Below are positions 1 to 12,245 of a stretch of DNA of 64,000 bases, one piece after another. The number at the start of each line of letters is the position of its first letter. Within the stretch, counting starts at the first letter, position 1. A model generated the notes under the pieces. That model saw only the letters and a program-made list of their open reading frames with translations. It ran no database searches and was not told the DNA's origin. The position numbers were made by a program, and so were the translations under genes. The stretch covers positions 4,241,001 through 4,305,000 of the forward strand of contig CM068320.1 in NCBI GenBank assembly GCA_034766995.1, in the 5' to 3' direction. The DNA comes from Acanthacorydalis orientalis (Eukaryota; Arthropoda; Insecta; Megaloptera; Corydalidae).

Positions 1-1521
1 GTAAAAATTATAATATTTAATAACACAACTACATTTATAAAAACATAGCATGTAACTGTGTGGTACTCAAATCGGTACAAGAAACGCGTATATTTGAAAG
101 TACAATAAAACTAAATATAGATAACGATAACGTTACTGTTATATAGAGTTTTCGTGACAAAAAGTGCATTGTTGCTAAAGTGAATCAACTGGATTTGGTT
201 ATCCGGTAGTAATACAAAATTTAATTTTATTATTCTTTAACTAACAAAACTATTTGTTATTAAATGTATAATATAAAAATTATCAACCGATATATGAACA
301 ACGAAAGATTTTAATACATTTTTTTGCAATAGAAATTCGAATGTCAGTCGGATTAGTCTAAGAAATATGTTATCCAATTAAGGATTATATTTATTTAATT
401 TATGATTTTCTAAAATGGCACATATATATATATATATATATATATATAGTAAGTAAAAACTTGTAAAAAAATAAATTCAGTATTGAATTTATTGAAATAA
501 TAAATAATATGTAATGTAATGCATGTAATTTTAATTCTAGCGAATTATTATTATATTAGTCATTTTCATATAATATTTATAATTTGTCGAAGATTTAGAA
601 AAAAATTTCATCCGATATATCGAGATATTACGAAATGCCTACAATAAATAATTATTTTAATTTTATAAATATTAAATATTTATTTTTGATTTTTAAATAA
701 TTTTAAAATTTTAAGAAATAAATTTTTGAATAATTTAATGTATTTATAAATAGTTCAAAATTGAAGTAGCTTATAATTATACAATATACAACAAAAATAT
801 TGTATCATCAAATTTAAAATGCGTCTGTTTTTTGTTTCTCAGTTTATTAATAATTTGTTTATAACATTTTATTAACTTTTGAAATTCGGATGTTAATTTT
901 GAAGTTGAAGAAAAATTGTCATTTTTTTAATTTTTTATTATATTTTTTATTGGTTTCGAATTATTATTGCGTTGCTTAATTAGTGTGAACATTTAATGGT
1001 ATATGTACATATATATATATATATATACAAATACTCAATAAAAATAATAAATCATACTAGAGTAATGAGAACTTATTTCTTTTCTGCCTTTAATAATTGA
1101 TTAAGTCGTAACACTAATATGTATCAGCATAAAGAATAAATTACCTGTTTCGAATTACAACAATAGAGTATAGTTAATACATTAATAATGACCATTAACT
1201 TAATGTTAAATTAAATTATTGAAATAACATTTTTGAAATTCGTATTATTTTTTACAAAAAGTAGAATTTATATTTTCGTTATAATGGATGAAATTTTTTT
1301 AAACTTAATGTATAAAAGTCCACCCAAAAAAACGAAAACCCTACTTAATGACAGATATTACAACATACTTATATAATATACGAATCAATTGTTCGTTTTC
1401 TTTGTATTAAATTATTGGTTGTATAGTATATATACTTATTTTTATATTAAAACATTTATTAAGTTACATTCTATCTATCTATATCTATATGTATCTATTT
1501 ATCTATCTATCTATGTATCTA

Positions 1522-1590
<69 letters not shown>

Positions 1591-1718
1591 ATTTGATATA
1601 AAATAATAACATATTTTAATATTAATTTTACAATTAAATTTATAATTATTGTCCAATAATAAATAGACAACGTTATATAATGCAGACAGCTGAAAATTAA
1701 CTGTTTTTCTTGTTCCAG
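1..1718 (+). other. Probable lysozyme intron, 3' part
   Basis: No coding exon was found here. The next exon starts in phase 1, completing a split Trp codon, so an upstream exon must exist, and I see no candidate ending with the required T before a GT donor. The stretch holds short TA runs (422-448 and 1009-1026) and a CTAT/TA compound repeat. The acceptor at 1701-1718 has a good pyrimidine tract ending TTCCAG. Confidence 0.6.
1471..1588. repeat. Compound (CTAT)n/(TA)n microsatellite
   Basis: CTAT/GTAT units at 1471-1524 run into about 63 bp of pure TA at 1526-1588, inside the lysozyme intron, 130 bp before the exon. Confidence 0.98.
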
Positions 1719-2022
1719 GGGTATGCCTTGTAAAATCGGAAAGTAGCGGAAACACAGGTGTAAGAGGAGGCCCTAATACAGACGGTTCGTATGATTACGG
1801 TTTATTCCAAATCAACGGCAGATATTGGTGCAGACTTGGTAGCCCCGGCGGAGATTGCAACGCTGATTGCAATAGTAAGTGTGAATCAATCTCCACCGAC
1901 ATAATTTTCACAATGATTTATTCAGTTATTTAATTGAGCTAGAAACAAGTATTTATTCATTAAATTTAATTTGATACCTATATCGATCTTTTTAATAATT
2001 TCAGTTGACTTGTTCTTATTAA

Positions 2023-2104
<82 letters not shown>

Positions 2105-2982
2105 TATCAAAGAGGAATGCATGTGAGATTTATTTATACAGTTACGTTTGAAAGTCTCTAGTTGCGATTTGATATGATATTATTAAATGATACTTGCAAT
2201 GTTTTAATATTTAATACTTGTTTTTGTTATATTTTCTTATCTTTAAAATGATTATCTATTAAGAGGAGGCAAAAAGCAATTTTTTAGTTTTAGAAATAAA
2301 AAAATCATATTTCATGTATAATCGTAGTGTCAAATACTTAAAAATATCAAATTCATTTGTGTCTATAGTTTGGTTGATTTAAAGCAGAAAAATATCGATT
2401 ATTTAGAAGAATGCAGCGTATTGCGAATGACTAAATTTAAAAGATAAAGAGATAAATAGAGAGATTGTTTTAATTGATTGAGATATATTTAAACAAAGTT
2501 TGAATAATTAAGCCTTTACAGAAGAGCTTTGTTTTTTTTTTGTTAATAATAATACTAGATATACATAGTCGAAAAAAGAAGAGTGTGTAAGCTTTATTGT
2601 TAAAATTCATTTAGTATTATTGAATATTCGCTCTTATGTAACAACTAATTTGTAATTTAAAATTCAACACTTAATTAGTTAGAAATTTATTGGAGTTAGG
2701 TTTAAGAATGTTAATTCTAAAATATTCCATTAAAAGAATCCAATAAAATAAATGTGACTCAAATACTAAAGTAATTGATTCATATTTCTTTAAAATCCCA
2801 ATAAAAGTTTTTTATATTTTCTAACTACTAAATATGTTTTTTTAGGTTTTTTGGATGACAATATCACAGACGATTCCAAATGTTCTCAACTAATCTACAG
2901 AAGACATGGATTCAGTGCTTGGTATGGTTGGGTATACAAATGCCAAGGAAATATTCCAAATATGGACCATTGTTTCCATTAA
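1719..2982 (+). CDS. c-type lysozyme, last two exons (5' partial)
   Basis: This is a secreted glycoside hydrolase family 22 enzyme that cuts bacterial peptidoglycan; in insects it serves immunity or digestion. The coding parts are 1719-1874 and 2846-2982, with the TAA stop at 2980-2982. Together they give about 96 residues starting at the Trp equivalent to hen W28 ([10 protein letters not shown]). The catalytic acid Glu (hen E35) is GAA 1739-1741, and the catalytic Asp (hen D52) is GAT 1793-1795 in [11 protein letters not shown]. Seven of the eight conserved cysteines are present (hen C30, C64, C76, C80, C94, C115, C127); the eighth, C6, belongs to the missing exon. Exon 3 shows [10 protein letters not shown] and [12 protein letters not shown]. 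Splice sites are TTCCAG/GG at 1718/1719, AATA/GTAAGT at 1874/1875 and TTTTTAG/GT at 2845/2846. No frameshift or stop interrupts it, so it is probably functional. The signal peptide exon is probably upstream of the window. Confidence 0.95.
1875..2845 (+). other. Lysozyme intron between the two visible exons
   Basis: This is a phase-1 intron of 971 bp starting GTAAGT and ending in a T-rich tract plus TTTAG. It splits the codon equivalent to hen residue 82, a classic lysozyme intron position. It contains the (TA)n tract 2024-2098 and nothing else that I recognise. Confidence 0.85.
2024..2098. repeat. (TA)n microsatellite
   Basis: About 75 bp of uninterrupted TA in the second visible lysozyme intron, among the longest in the window and likely to be length-variable. 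Confidence 0.98.
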
Positions 2983-3095
2983 CTGACTGAGGATTATAAG
3001 AAAATAATGTCAACATTTAATGACAAACTAATTATATAAAAAAATATGAACAATAAGAAAAATATAAATATATATAATAATTTTTGTTTATGTCT

Positions 3096-3144
<49 letters not shown>

Positions 3145-3954
3145 AAATAACTGAATTTAGTTTTTGATTAATAATAAATTGTTCAAAAAAGAACTCCCTA
3201 CTTTTATCTTTTCAACTATTCATAATTTTTCCAGATTTTATTTTTTTTTAGTAATAATATATTATTATTGTTTTTTTATACGTTGTATGAAAATAACTTT
3301 GTGTTATAATGCTATGCTGCTAAATATCCAAAATATATTTGAAGATGATACACTTGCAAAAAATAGTAGTGGAAGACTAAAGATCAACTAATCTGAAAGG
3401 GTAAAGACCCACAAAACGCATTTTTGGTAAATACATTTATCTGATATGTTTGATGATGTATTGTTACTCTGACTCATAAATAAAATTATATTTTGTATAT
3501 GTTTTATCAACTTTTATTTTTCAATTTAAAAATTCTGTTCTAACACAAAAATTGTAGCTCTAATGAAGGATATACAAATAAAGACAGTTACAATTATGCA
3601 AATAAAAATATATGAATAGGTTTATATGTGGAGCTAAATTTTAAAACTACTCAAGTTTGTGCATAGGAATTAATATACATCAGCATTATTAAGATGAAAC
3701 AAAAAAACAAATAACAGGTATTGCGACAATACAAAACAAGACAAGAAAACTTAATTCATCTTGTGTAACTCTGTTTATTTACATTAATTTATCTATAGTG
3801 TACGCTGTGCAGTGAAAGTAAATATGGAACTATCTACTAACATATATCTTTGTGCTTAAAGAACCTTGTCGTCATTGATTTTTTTACAGTTCAAAATATC
3901 TTATCCAGAGATATTTATCTGAAACTAAAAATATTTATTTGTCTGAAATATGAA
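2983..3954 (+). other. Lysozyme 3' UTR and downstream sequence
   Basis: The 3' UTR starts here. A canonical AATAAA lies at 3479-3484, about 500 bp after the stop, and another AATAAA follows near 3580; either could be the poly(A) signal. A (TA)n tract sits at 3099-3141. No second gene is visible. Confidence 0.4.
3099..3141. repeat. (TA)n microsatellite
   Basis: 43 bp of TA, 117 bp after the lysozyme stop codon, probably in its 3' UTR. Confidence 0.97.
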
Positions 3955-4200
3955 TCATAATGACAATGTGAGGCCATGCACTTCAAGAGTTATCCAAGAA
4001 GCATTTAAGTGGAACAAATTTACCCTCACTTTACAACCCAGGTCTAGTACCATCTACCTTTCACTTATTCTCAGTACTAAAACGTGATTTCAAAGGAATG
4101 GATGGAAGATCAAACACAAAATTTATTCAATGACGGAATAAAGAAACGTGTTGTACGTTGGGAGAAATGTGTTATTAATGGTAGTGGGTACGTTTAAAAA
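3955..4200 (+). pseudogene. Mariner-like transposase, C-terminal remnant
   Basis: The + strand reads HNDNVRPCTSRVIQEAFKW, matching the mariner block around the second catalytic Asp (HDNARPHT), with D retained. After frame changes, YNPGLVPSTFHLFSVLKRD matches the PPYSPDLAPSDYHLF block. The end reads GIKKRVVRWEKCV and closes with TAA 4195-4197, as mariner C-termini do. At least one frameshift and the loss of the N-terminal two thirds make it dead. It does not belong to the adjacent family at 4445-5009, which lies in the opposite orientation. Confidence 0.75.
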
Positions 4201-4444
4201 TAAATAAACCATTGAAATATTTTATTTTTAATGTTATTTCCTCTTTTCGCTTCATTTCAATACCTTTAAATCGATCAAGAGTTATAAGTTCTTGTTAAAA
4301 ACATTTAGTTACTCCTATAGTATTAGTTCTTTGATTACAAATTAAAAAAATGAAATTACATAGGAAATGATATTTTTTAACTTGTGACAAGTATAAAAAT
4401 GAAATATAGTAAGTACATATACTGCTAACTAATTGACAATGTGT

Positions 4445-5009
4445 TAGATTGGTAGAAAAATAATTGCGATTTATGACCTTCAGATTCATATACATGTCAA
4501 GCTTTTTTGATTTTCTTAACTGTTTTATGTTGTTCAGAACTGTTGGATGATTAATGCCTAACTTTTATGCAAGCTTTAGAACTGTTGTGCATTGTTCTGA
4601 TTCAACTAACGCTTTCAGTTGGTCTTTATGAACTGAAGAAGGATGCTCGCGACCTTCTTCATCTTCAGTGATCTCGTCCTCGGCATGAACTTTTTGAAAC
4701 CACCATTACACCATACGTTCCTTAACAGTATCCATACCAAAAGCATCGTTTAGTTTACGAGCAATTTTTACTGCTTTACCACCCGTCTTGAGCTCATACA
4801 AAAATGCTCTTATTTACTTCTTCTTTAATTTAATATCCCAATTTGAAACAAAATTAATAATATAACCAAAGTCGATGTTATCAAAATACACACTGAATAA
4901 TGCATTTTAAAATGATATTAACATGAACACGATGAAATGTAACACATTGAAAAAAAATAAGATTAAATTTCAGAAAACAAAAAACGCAATTATTTTCCTG
5001 TCAACCTAA
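4445..5009 (-). mobile_element. Internally deleted mariner (copy 1), keeps DNA-binding region
   Basis: The 565-bp element has inverted ends: TTAGATTGGTAGAAAAATAA on the left and the complement of TTAGGTTGACAGGAAAATAA on the right, each followed by TTGCG. TA flanks the right end; the left flank is TG, probably a decayed target duplication. The minus strand encodes the paired helix-turn-helix region of mariner transposase: FLYELKTGGKAVKIARKLND, then HPSSVHKDQLKALVESEQCT and the KKLD end of the second HTH. The frame then jumps to the tail that overlaps the terminal repeat (KVINRNYFSTNL). The D,D34D catalytic domain is gone. In-frame stops are present, so no product is expected. It shares its deletion junction with copies at 20667 and 30197. 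Confidence 0.85.
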
Positions 5010-5104
5010 TAATAGCACTGTAACACAACTTATTTATTTTATATACTTTTTTGTGTTTTAAATAATTTCATCTCATTTCACCATAAATAAATATTTGACT
5101 GGAG
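5010..5104. other. Short spacer between mariner copy 1 and the LINE fragment
   Basis: A+T-rich and without any feature I recognise. Confidence 0.5.
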
Positions 5105-5531
5105 TTAAAATGAGGTAAGTGCATGCTTACCACACGACGCCGACTCTCCGCTAGCGTCGCATAGGCTCTCTTACCTAGTTCCGACTCTCACCTCCAAGCG
5201 GTTAACCCTGGTAACCTGAGTGACCTCACTCAAGATCGGGTAACCCCGATGGCGAGAGTTGTCAGGGATAGCGAAAGCGGGAGATTGGTCCTCCGAAAAG
5301 GGAGCTGTACGTGGGGTTAACAACCCCACTACGTAAAACAATAAACTTTACGGAACCTCAAAATGAACCTCGGACACTGGATGGATTTAATGGCAAACGA
5401 CCACTAAGCAGTGGAACTGTTGGGAGTAAGGAACTAGAAAAGGACTGCCAGGCAGAGGGATGTCTAGAGGCAGAAAATTGAGGAGACCAAGGCTTGATTT
5501 GGGATGTAGCACCATCAAAGGAGAAGAAGAA
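5105..5531 (+). mobile_element. Non-LTR retrotransposon fragment, possibly RTE-like
   Basis: A 430-bp block is far richer in G+C than its surroundings, with no TIR and no long ORF. It contains GTGGGGTTAACAACCCCAC, a hairpin-forming stretch. It ends GGGATGTAGCACCATC followed by a short GGAGAAGAAGAA tail, resembling insect LINE 3' ends that finish in a trinucleotide run. No reverse transcriptase motif is visible, so the piece is a 5'-truncated or UTR-derived fragment. The class is inferred from the tail and could be wrong. Confidence 0.5.
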
Positions 5532-6750
5532 ATATTTAACTTTGTGTTATGATTTTCGTATTCCGATGTTTATGTTTCAAGCTTCTAAAGATAAAATTTC
5601 TTCATAGTAAACTATTGTCTTTCCCTATTTGTTTTCAAATTACTAACGAGAAAACATTGTCCGTAATGGACATTTTATCTAATATAGTTTATAGTGAATT
5701 ATAATTTGATGATTAATAGTTTATTCTAATGATTTTTATCAATGATAAAAATGAAAATTTTTGTAACATGATAATATAAAATATTTTTTGTTAAAAACAT
5801 AGAAATGCTTCTCAGAAAAAAAATGTGAAAATTTCATAACAATACAATCATCTTCATATTAACCTTATTATTTAACTAAATTTCAATAAATTAAATATAC
5901 ATTACATTTATATTCGTTTTATAATTTCTAACATTTAACTATTTTATGTTTTGTTTTTATTAAATATATTTCAGTATGGTTGTACTATTTAAAATTCGTT
6001 TCTTTTATCAAAGAATTGTCAAGTGAAGTTCTTCTTAGAAATATCAAAAACATTAATTATAGAAAAGTTAATAAAAAATGTAAATTGTCGCAAATTGTGT
6101 GAACTAATTATTTTTAAAATGTAGTATTGAATACCCGTTTAAATGTTTCGTGAAATACTACTGCATCTCCGACGTGTCTGGTTATATAGTGATTGAATTT
6201 TGTTGTTGTTTTTATAGCCGTTGTTTCGAATAGGCAGAAGAGTGTGATTTATTTAATTTTTGTATATAGTTTATGCATTTTGTGATGATAGTCCTGAACC
6301 ATATTTTATTATAATCGAGAAACATTTCTCTTCCTTTTTTCTATCTTCCTCTCAAACTCTAGATATTAGTTTTTGTTTATGTGAAGATTATTTTAAATGT
6401 ATTATACAGTTTGAGAAAGGGTAGTCTGTAAAACATTTATTCGAACTGATAGATATATCGTATTCTATATGATGTAATTCTTAAGATTTTTTTAATATCT
6501 TAAATTTAAAATGAAGTAGTTATACATCTAATTTTCAAAACCAAATAATTTCCATTTCTGTGCAATTATATAACAGAATCTATACTAAACTAACTTTTAC
6601 GTAATAAATGGAGAATCTGAACGAACGAGCATAAATTCTATAACTAAAATTTATTTTTTCTTTTTGTAAGCATACTTTCACTCTGTTTATGTAATTTGGT
6701 GTTTTCATTTCAATCTAATATCGATTACTTATCAAAAGGACGTGCATATT

Positions 6751-6781
<31 letters not shown>

Positions 6782-7173
6782 TAATGTTATATAATAATAT
6801 TATTATAAGTTGGTAAAAATTAATCATCTTCTTTTAAGTCATATTATGTAGTTGGTGATATTATCATCTAGCTAACAGAAACGATAGCTCATTAATGAAA
6901 CTGATCGTTGCAGAATATGACTACAGAAACTTGAGAAAATTTATTTCAAAAGAACAAACAAACATGTATTTTGTGTGTGTATGTGTATTTTAATCTAGTG
7001 AATACGAAACATTGAACAGCGGCATAGATATGTTACGAACTCACTAGTCTATAATATCATAGTAAAACATTCAAATTCGTACTTTGCAGTGATCAGAGTG
7101 TATTGTGGTGAACTTATAATGAATGTTTAAAATATTAAATGTGTAATGTAGATAATAAAACTGCAAATATGGA
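5532..7173. other. Gene-free A+T-rich stretch
   Basis: I see no coding exon or transposase motif. A small TA tract lies at 6758-6781. A T-rich acceptor-like site near 6215-6227 is followed by stops in all useful frames. Confidence 0.5.
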
Positions 7174-7211
7174 ATGGATTTGAAAGGAGAGTGGAGTATA
7201 AGATCACGAGG
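7174..7211 (+). other. Candidate 5' coding exon end with a strong donor
   Basis: An ATG at 7174 opens 12 codons (MDLKGEWSIRSR plus two bases) that reach GG/GTAAGTATT at 7211/7212, close to the metazoan donor consensus. The local sequence is richer in G+C than its flanks. No partner exon was identified. It may be a 5' exon with a short leader, or a chance donor. Confidence 0.2.
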
Positions 7212-7531
7212 GTAAGTATTGAAATTATATATATATATATATACATCTGTATAAAAATAAAAATATGAATGTTATATTATTAATCGATTTTGTAACTAAC
7301 CGTACAGATTTATAGATTTTAATTGCTATCAATATACAAAAAATATTCCGTATAATTTCAAAAAATGGACAAAAATTTTTAAAAAACGTGTAAAGATTTT
7401 GCATTAAATTATTATTAACAATGACAGCCTAAGTTACATAAAAGTTTCAGGAAGGATTATGATATGAATGGTGCGACTTTACAAATAACTGCTTGTTAAT
7501 CTATTTGTGATAATGATTATGTAGACATACT

Positions 7532-7534
<3 letters not shown>

Positions 7535-7601
<67 letters not shown>

Positions 7602-7610
7602 TATACATAT
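7535..7610. repeat. (TA)n/(CATA)n compound microsatellite
   Basis: TA repeats interrupted once by TG at about 7567, continuing into CATATA units up to 7610. Confidence 0.97.
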
Positions 7611-7720
7611 GACATTGAGCGAAAATATGCGATGCGGGAGAGCAAGAGAAGCGAATACCGAGAACCGTTAATAAAGAAAACATTATATCATATAATTTAA
7701 AATTATTTTGTATGATATTA

Positions 7721-7722
<2 letters not shown>

Positions 7723-7755
<33 letters not shown>
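7723..7755. repeat. (TA)n microsatellite
   Basis: About 32 bp of pure TA. Confidence 0.97.
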
Positions 7756-7756
<1 letters not shown>

Positions 7757-8055
7757 TATATGTTTATAATAATAAAAAATCGAACTGAAAATTATCTTTA
7801 AAATTATCTCTATATAAGCAATTGTTTTGTGACAGTACAAGCGCTATTAGGTGAAGAATTATCATAAAAGATTTCATATCATTAAATGATACATAACTAC
7901 TATACAATTATAATACATTAGATAAATGATAATAAACAAAACATAAAAATCTTTCCAATTATTATGTTTTGAATAACTATTAAATGGAGTTTAAATATTC
8001 AAATTTCATATAACAATCTTCTTTTTATTCAATTTTTAAAGCCCTAATAAAATCA

Positions 8056-8154
8056 TGGCAGAACTAAACGCAATGGCAGAGTTTTGTACAGTGCTGATTT
8101 ATATTAACGGCAGAAGAATTCTATCATCTTTATCTTCGTCTGTACTTATCTAAT
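8056..8154 (+). other. Small ORF, unassigned
   Basis: 32 codons start at ATG 8056 and read MAELNAMAEFCTVLIYINGR onward, ending TAA at 8152-8154. Composition is less A+T-biased than most chance ORFs here and a G follows the ATG, but nothing else supports translation. Confidence 0.15.
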
Positions 8155-8469
8155 ATCATAGAAATAAATACATTAATAACATTAATGAATTTCTAACCTC
8201 ATCAACAAATAAGGAAATATCAATTCTCTACAACTCTTCGTTTTGATTTCTATTTTCTTCATTAACATTATTGAGAGTAGAAGCAGATTTTTTAAAAATA
8301 AGGATTACAGTCCTGCTATTATTTGTCACTACTTTAACTGTATAAGCTTCAATACAAAAATATTATAATTACTTATTTCTGTTCTCTGGATCTATTCTCT
8401 GTTTTAATTATATCTCGGTTTTATACTGAGGTGTCATTACAACGAACTTTTGATTTCAATGTGTTGTAT
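8155..8469. other. Gene-free A+T-rich stretch
   Basis: No repeat, exon or transposase motif was recognised between the small ORF and the Helitron-like element. Confidence 0.4.
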
Positions 8470-8855
8470 TCATATACCTATAATATTGAACATTCAAAAG
8501 CGGAGGTCGGCGAGTAAAGAGAGTAGGGAGCCAGAGACTCCTGGTAAATATAAGAAAATAATTGTAACTAATGATTTTATTGCATCCATTTGTAATAAAA
8601 AATGTGTAAAATTGTAAAAAAAATAATCATTGCCACAAATATTTATTTTCCTAATGTCTGGAATTAAAAAAATGTCCAACCGCTGTGCATGCGTTTTATT
8701 CGTTCTTTGATTGGTTGATATCGGTTACACCTGGTCTCTGTGTATAATTTGTTAATTTCTGTTCTTTGTAAAGAGGGGGCTGGCGTTAGCGAGTGGGAGG
8801 CGACACCCCATCGAGGGGATGCAGAAAGTCGCAAACAGGGGGCACAGCCCCCTAG
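8470..8855 (+). mobile_element. Helitron-like element, 3' end clear, 5' end uncertain
   Basis: A GC-rich block ends in the hairpin AGGGGGC-ACA-GCCCCCT (8837-8853) and then AG, giving CTAG/T at 8852-8856. A terminal hairpin plus CTRR end followed by T is the Helitron 3' signature. GC-rich stretches upstream (8498-8540 and 8773-8840) fit the same unit. The left limit given is where composition changes; no convincing A/TC start was found. A TA tract follows at 8867-8888. Confidence 0.4.
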
Positions 8856-10960
8856 TTTACCTTTTATATATATATATATATATATATAAATATATACATG
8901 TATACATATATAAGTAAATTATTCATAGATTTCAATTAATAATAATATTATTATTTTTATTTCATGCTTAGCATTTTATTAACGTGTTTGATTCTTATAT
9001 AACAAATTTCTTCAATTATATATAATATTGTAATCTTTTGACATTGTTACTAAATTCACTATTACGTATTAACTTTTATTTTCTAAAACTTGTATTTTAG
9101 TTTAATTATGAATATTTCAATGGGAACGCTATCATCTACAGAGGGTTACGGTATTGGGAAATAGTTTTATTATTAAATAATGAACATTTTTCTATATTTT
9201 TGAGCTCTGAGAATGATAAAAATGTCATCAAAATACGTATGAGTAACAATTGAAATAATAAATAATTATTAAATATATTTTATTCGAAAAAAATGTGTGG
9301 TTTCAGTAGAAATTCATTTGTAGAATTTTAACTTTCCTTCTAACATAATTGACAAATATAATACTTTTTTTTTATTTTATTTCCTTCCTATTTTTATAAT
9401 AATTCATAAAGTGAATGTTCTCCAAACTATTACGTTATAGTGATCTAAATTAAACATTAGTTTGCATTTTAATTTCAGGATAATCAATAAAATTATTAAT
9501 TATTTATAATTTGTGAGCTTGTGAGTGAATGGAATTTGCTTAGTTTATATTTTATTTAATATTAGATTCTTTTTCGTGCTTAATATTCTTCTTCTAGTAT
9601 CTAAATTGTTAACTTTATTTTAAGAAAAAAAACTTAATTTTACCACAACGAGATTTTCAAAAATTTGAAACTAATATTGCGTCTATAAAACGCTAGTGTT
9701 TAATGTATTAAATATATGAATGGCTTGAGTATTCATATGAAAACTTAAAGGCGAAAGTCAATATATTAAATATATAATATTTACTTGAGAATATAATATT
9801 TCTATGGAATCAAGCCAAAACCATACTTGAATATTCCCTCATGAACAAAATGGGTTAAAATAGAAGAAAAATTAAAGGTTTCTATCGTTAACATCATAAT
9901 TGTATATTTTACATAGCCATAACCTTGTTACCTTGTCATAGTGATCTTTATCCTTTGATAACTCGAGTTTCTATATTCCAGTAGAATGTAATTGATTTTA
10001 ATTCTGTGGATGATTCATTTATATATTTTTCAAATGAGATGTGATTAACGAATTAAGGTATTGACTAGTGCGTTATTATTTTTAATTGTTTGTTATTTTC
10101 TTTGTATTTAAAGGTTTTCTATAGTGTCCAATGTTATATTTTTTGTTCAAAGTTTATTATTTTTTATTATATTATTTAATATTAAGTCCCGTTTATAACA
10201 AACATGTTTGGTAAATTTTGAACAATTTGGTAAATTTTTGTGAAGTTTGGTTAATTTTTTAAATTTTGGTTAATTGTAATTTGTGTTATCTAAAAATTCA
10301 AAAGTGTCAAAACTTGTAAAATTATAGTAGAAGAAATAAATTCAAGTTATCCAAAAGAACAACGTTCATAAAAGCAACGTTTGTAATTTTATAGGTAATT
10401 AAAGTTTTGTTCATTACAAATATATTCCAAGAGTTGTACAGTTAGATATAAATATAAATAACATAAGAAGGCATATTAAAATTATGTTCGGTAGTTTTTC
10501 ATATATATATATATATATATATCGACTTTTTTTAATAAATCTTATCTTTTTTATTTATTTTTGTTATTAGGGAACTTCAAACTATTACTGTTAATGTAGT
10601 AGAATATAATAATCTACATTTGAAGTTTCATTTTGCTAAAAAGTACAAAAACTTTGAAACTAAAATTTATATATTTTATTTATCTATCAGTCGAGAGTAT
10701 GTTATAAGATATTAAATTATTATATGAAAGTCTTATACAAAATTTCTTGATTTGGAACAAAATAAAACGTATTTCTATACATTTCTTCATTATTTTTTGT
10801 ATTTTATATAAATACTGAAGGTGTTATAAAATTTAAAACAAAATCGTTTATAATGACGGAACAACTGACTTATAGCATTGAATGAAGTGACCTTGTTAGT
10901 CATAAATTTTAAATATGTAATTAAATTACGTATGTTTATTATGCAATTTCATATTACGTA

Positions 10961-10999
<39 letters not shown>

Positions 11000-12129
11000 T
11001 ACTCATGAATGTGTGTTTGATTTTTTTGAGTCAGCTGTAAATAACAGCATGCAAAACATTCAACGGTAAATTGTGATGTAAAAATCAATTATTAATATAT
11101 TAATTTAAACATAGTGTATGTAAAGAAATGTAAAAAATAACGGGGTTGAAAAACTGCGAGGGAATTAAATATATAAAAAGTCATATTGTTTTAACAAACT
11201 TTATTTAGATTAAATCTTTTAAAATGAATATACAGAGTTTTCTAAAAAATATTTTTTTATTATGAATGATCACTAGAATATTTTTCTGTTGTATAGATTC
11301 AGTGTAGTAAAAAGGAACTTTTCGGAATTTGAAGTCTAGTTACGTCGATATGCCTAGATCAAAATGTTTATATTTTTTAGCAAATTTGTGTTAACTGTTG
11401 ATAAAAGTATAAATTTTTTTATACAGTCTCAGCATATATTTAACTACAAATTTTTTGACAATTTTCAGTTGATCAACTATTTCGTTTTAAATCAGTAAAT
11501 AAAAGTATCTGATTGGCTCGATAGCAATCATAGCTACTGTAGTTATCAGTTTGGATGTGCATTTTCTGTATTCATAAAGTGTAGTGAATATGTATGTAAA
11601 TGTAAATTACAAATTGTATTAAAGTAAATAGAAAACCGTAAATGATATTTAATTCCAATATATCCAGTTTAATCAGCGAATTTATCCATATCACAAGCAT
11701 AGGTAAATTCATCAAAAAAATAAGATTTTTTAAGAACAACATAAATACATTTATTTTTATTATTTATCCGACAAAACGAACTTCACAACTTGAAAATCTT
11801 CATTACGTTCACATATTTGTCTTCATAAATTTTACTTGCATTGGGTAATCCAGGTTATTAAAATATTCAAAAATTTTATTTCTATTTCTTTATATTTGAA
11901 GTCTAGTTAGCTTTTGTATTAGGTATATTTAATATTTTTTCAGTTCAATGCTTTTGTTTCGCTCTTGAAGAATTTTGAAAACTACGAAAAAGAATTTTCG
12001 TTCTGAACAACGGAAATGAAATCAAAATCAAATTGGATAGTGAAACGTTTAACTTCCTAATTCTTGAATAGTTTGAGTATTTGAATTAAATCAAAAATTA
12101 AAATATAAAATTGTATATTTGTTTACAAT
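8856..12129. other. Gene-free A+T-rich stretch
   Basis: It holds TA tracts at 8867-8888, 10500-10522 and 10964-10990 and the small TTTGGTAAATTT repeat at 10207-10280. No exon or transposase was recognised in over 3 kb. Short ORFs at 10878 and 11642 have the composition expected by chance. Confidence 0.5.
10207..10280. repeat. Imperfect short tandem repeat
   Basis: Four imperfect units of about 18-20 bp based on TTTGGTAAATTTT, drifting to TTTGGTTAATTTT. Confidence 0.7.
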
Positions 12130-12245
12130 GTAAGAACCGCAGATTAATTTCTCCACAAAAAGTGTTTATTCAATCCGTTAGTGAAGACATCTGGAGTTTG
12201 TTCTTCTAACCAATCCTCCACGGTAGTCCAGTTAGTATCGATTTT
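12130..12245 (-). pseudogene. Possible mariner-like transposase tail remnant
   Basis: On the minus strand the frame VEDWLEEQTPDVFTNGLNKH resembles the region near the C-terminus of mariner transposases (W..Q...FF..GI.KL...W). No catalytic motif or TIR is visible near it, so family assignment is weak. It is a scrap of about 40 codons. Confidence 0.35.

Larger units (their letters stand above)
7218..8055. other. Gene-free stretch with three TA tracts
   Basis: It contains (TA)n at 7230-7242, 7535-7610 and 7723-7755. The block 7505-7540 resembles 22440-22483 inside a Helitron-like element. 7611-7670 is a short GC-richer patch of unknown origin. Confidence 0.5.

Noticed and set aside
140..215. 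Frame reading KKCIVAKVNQLDLVIR as lysozyme exon 1
   Set aside because: It lacks the expected spacing to a split Trp codon and a donor; similarity is superficial.
820..878. ATGCGTCTGTTTTTTGTTTC as a lysozyme signal-peptide start
   Set aside because: The frame stops after about 18 codons, no donor in the required phase follows, and no CEL/CGL motif with the first lysozyme cysteine is present.
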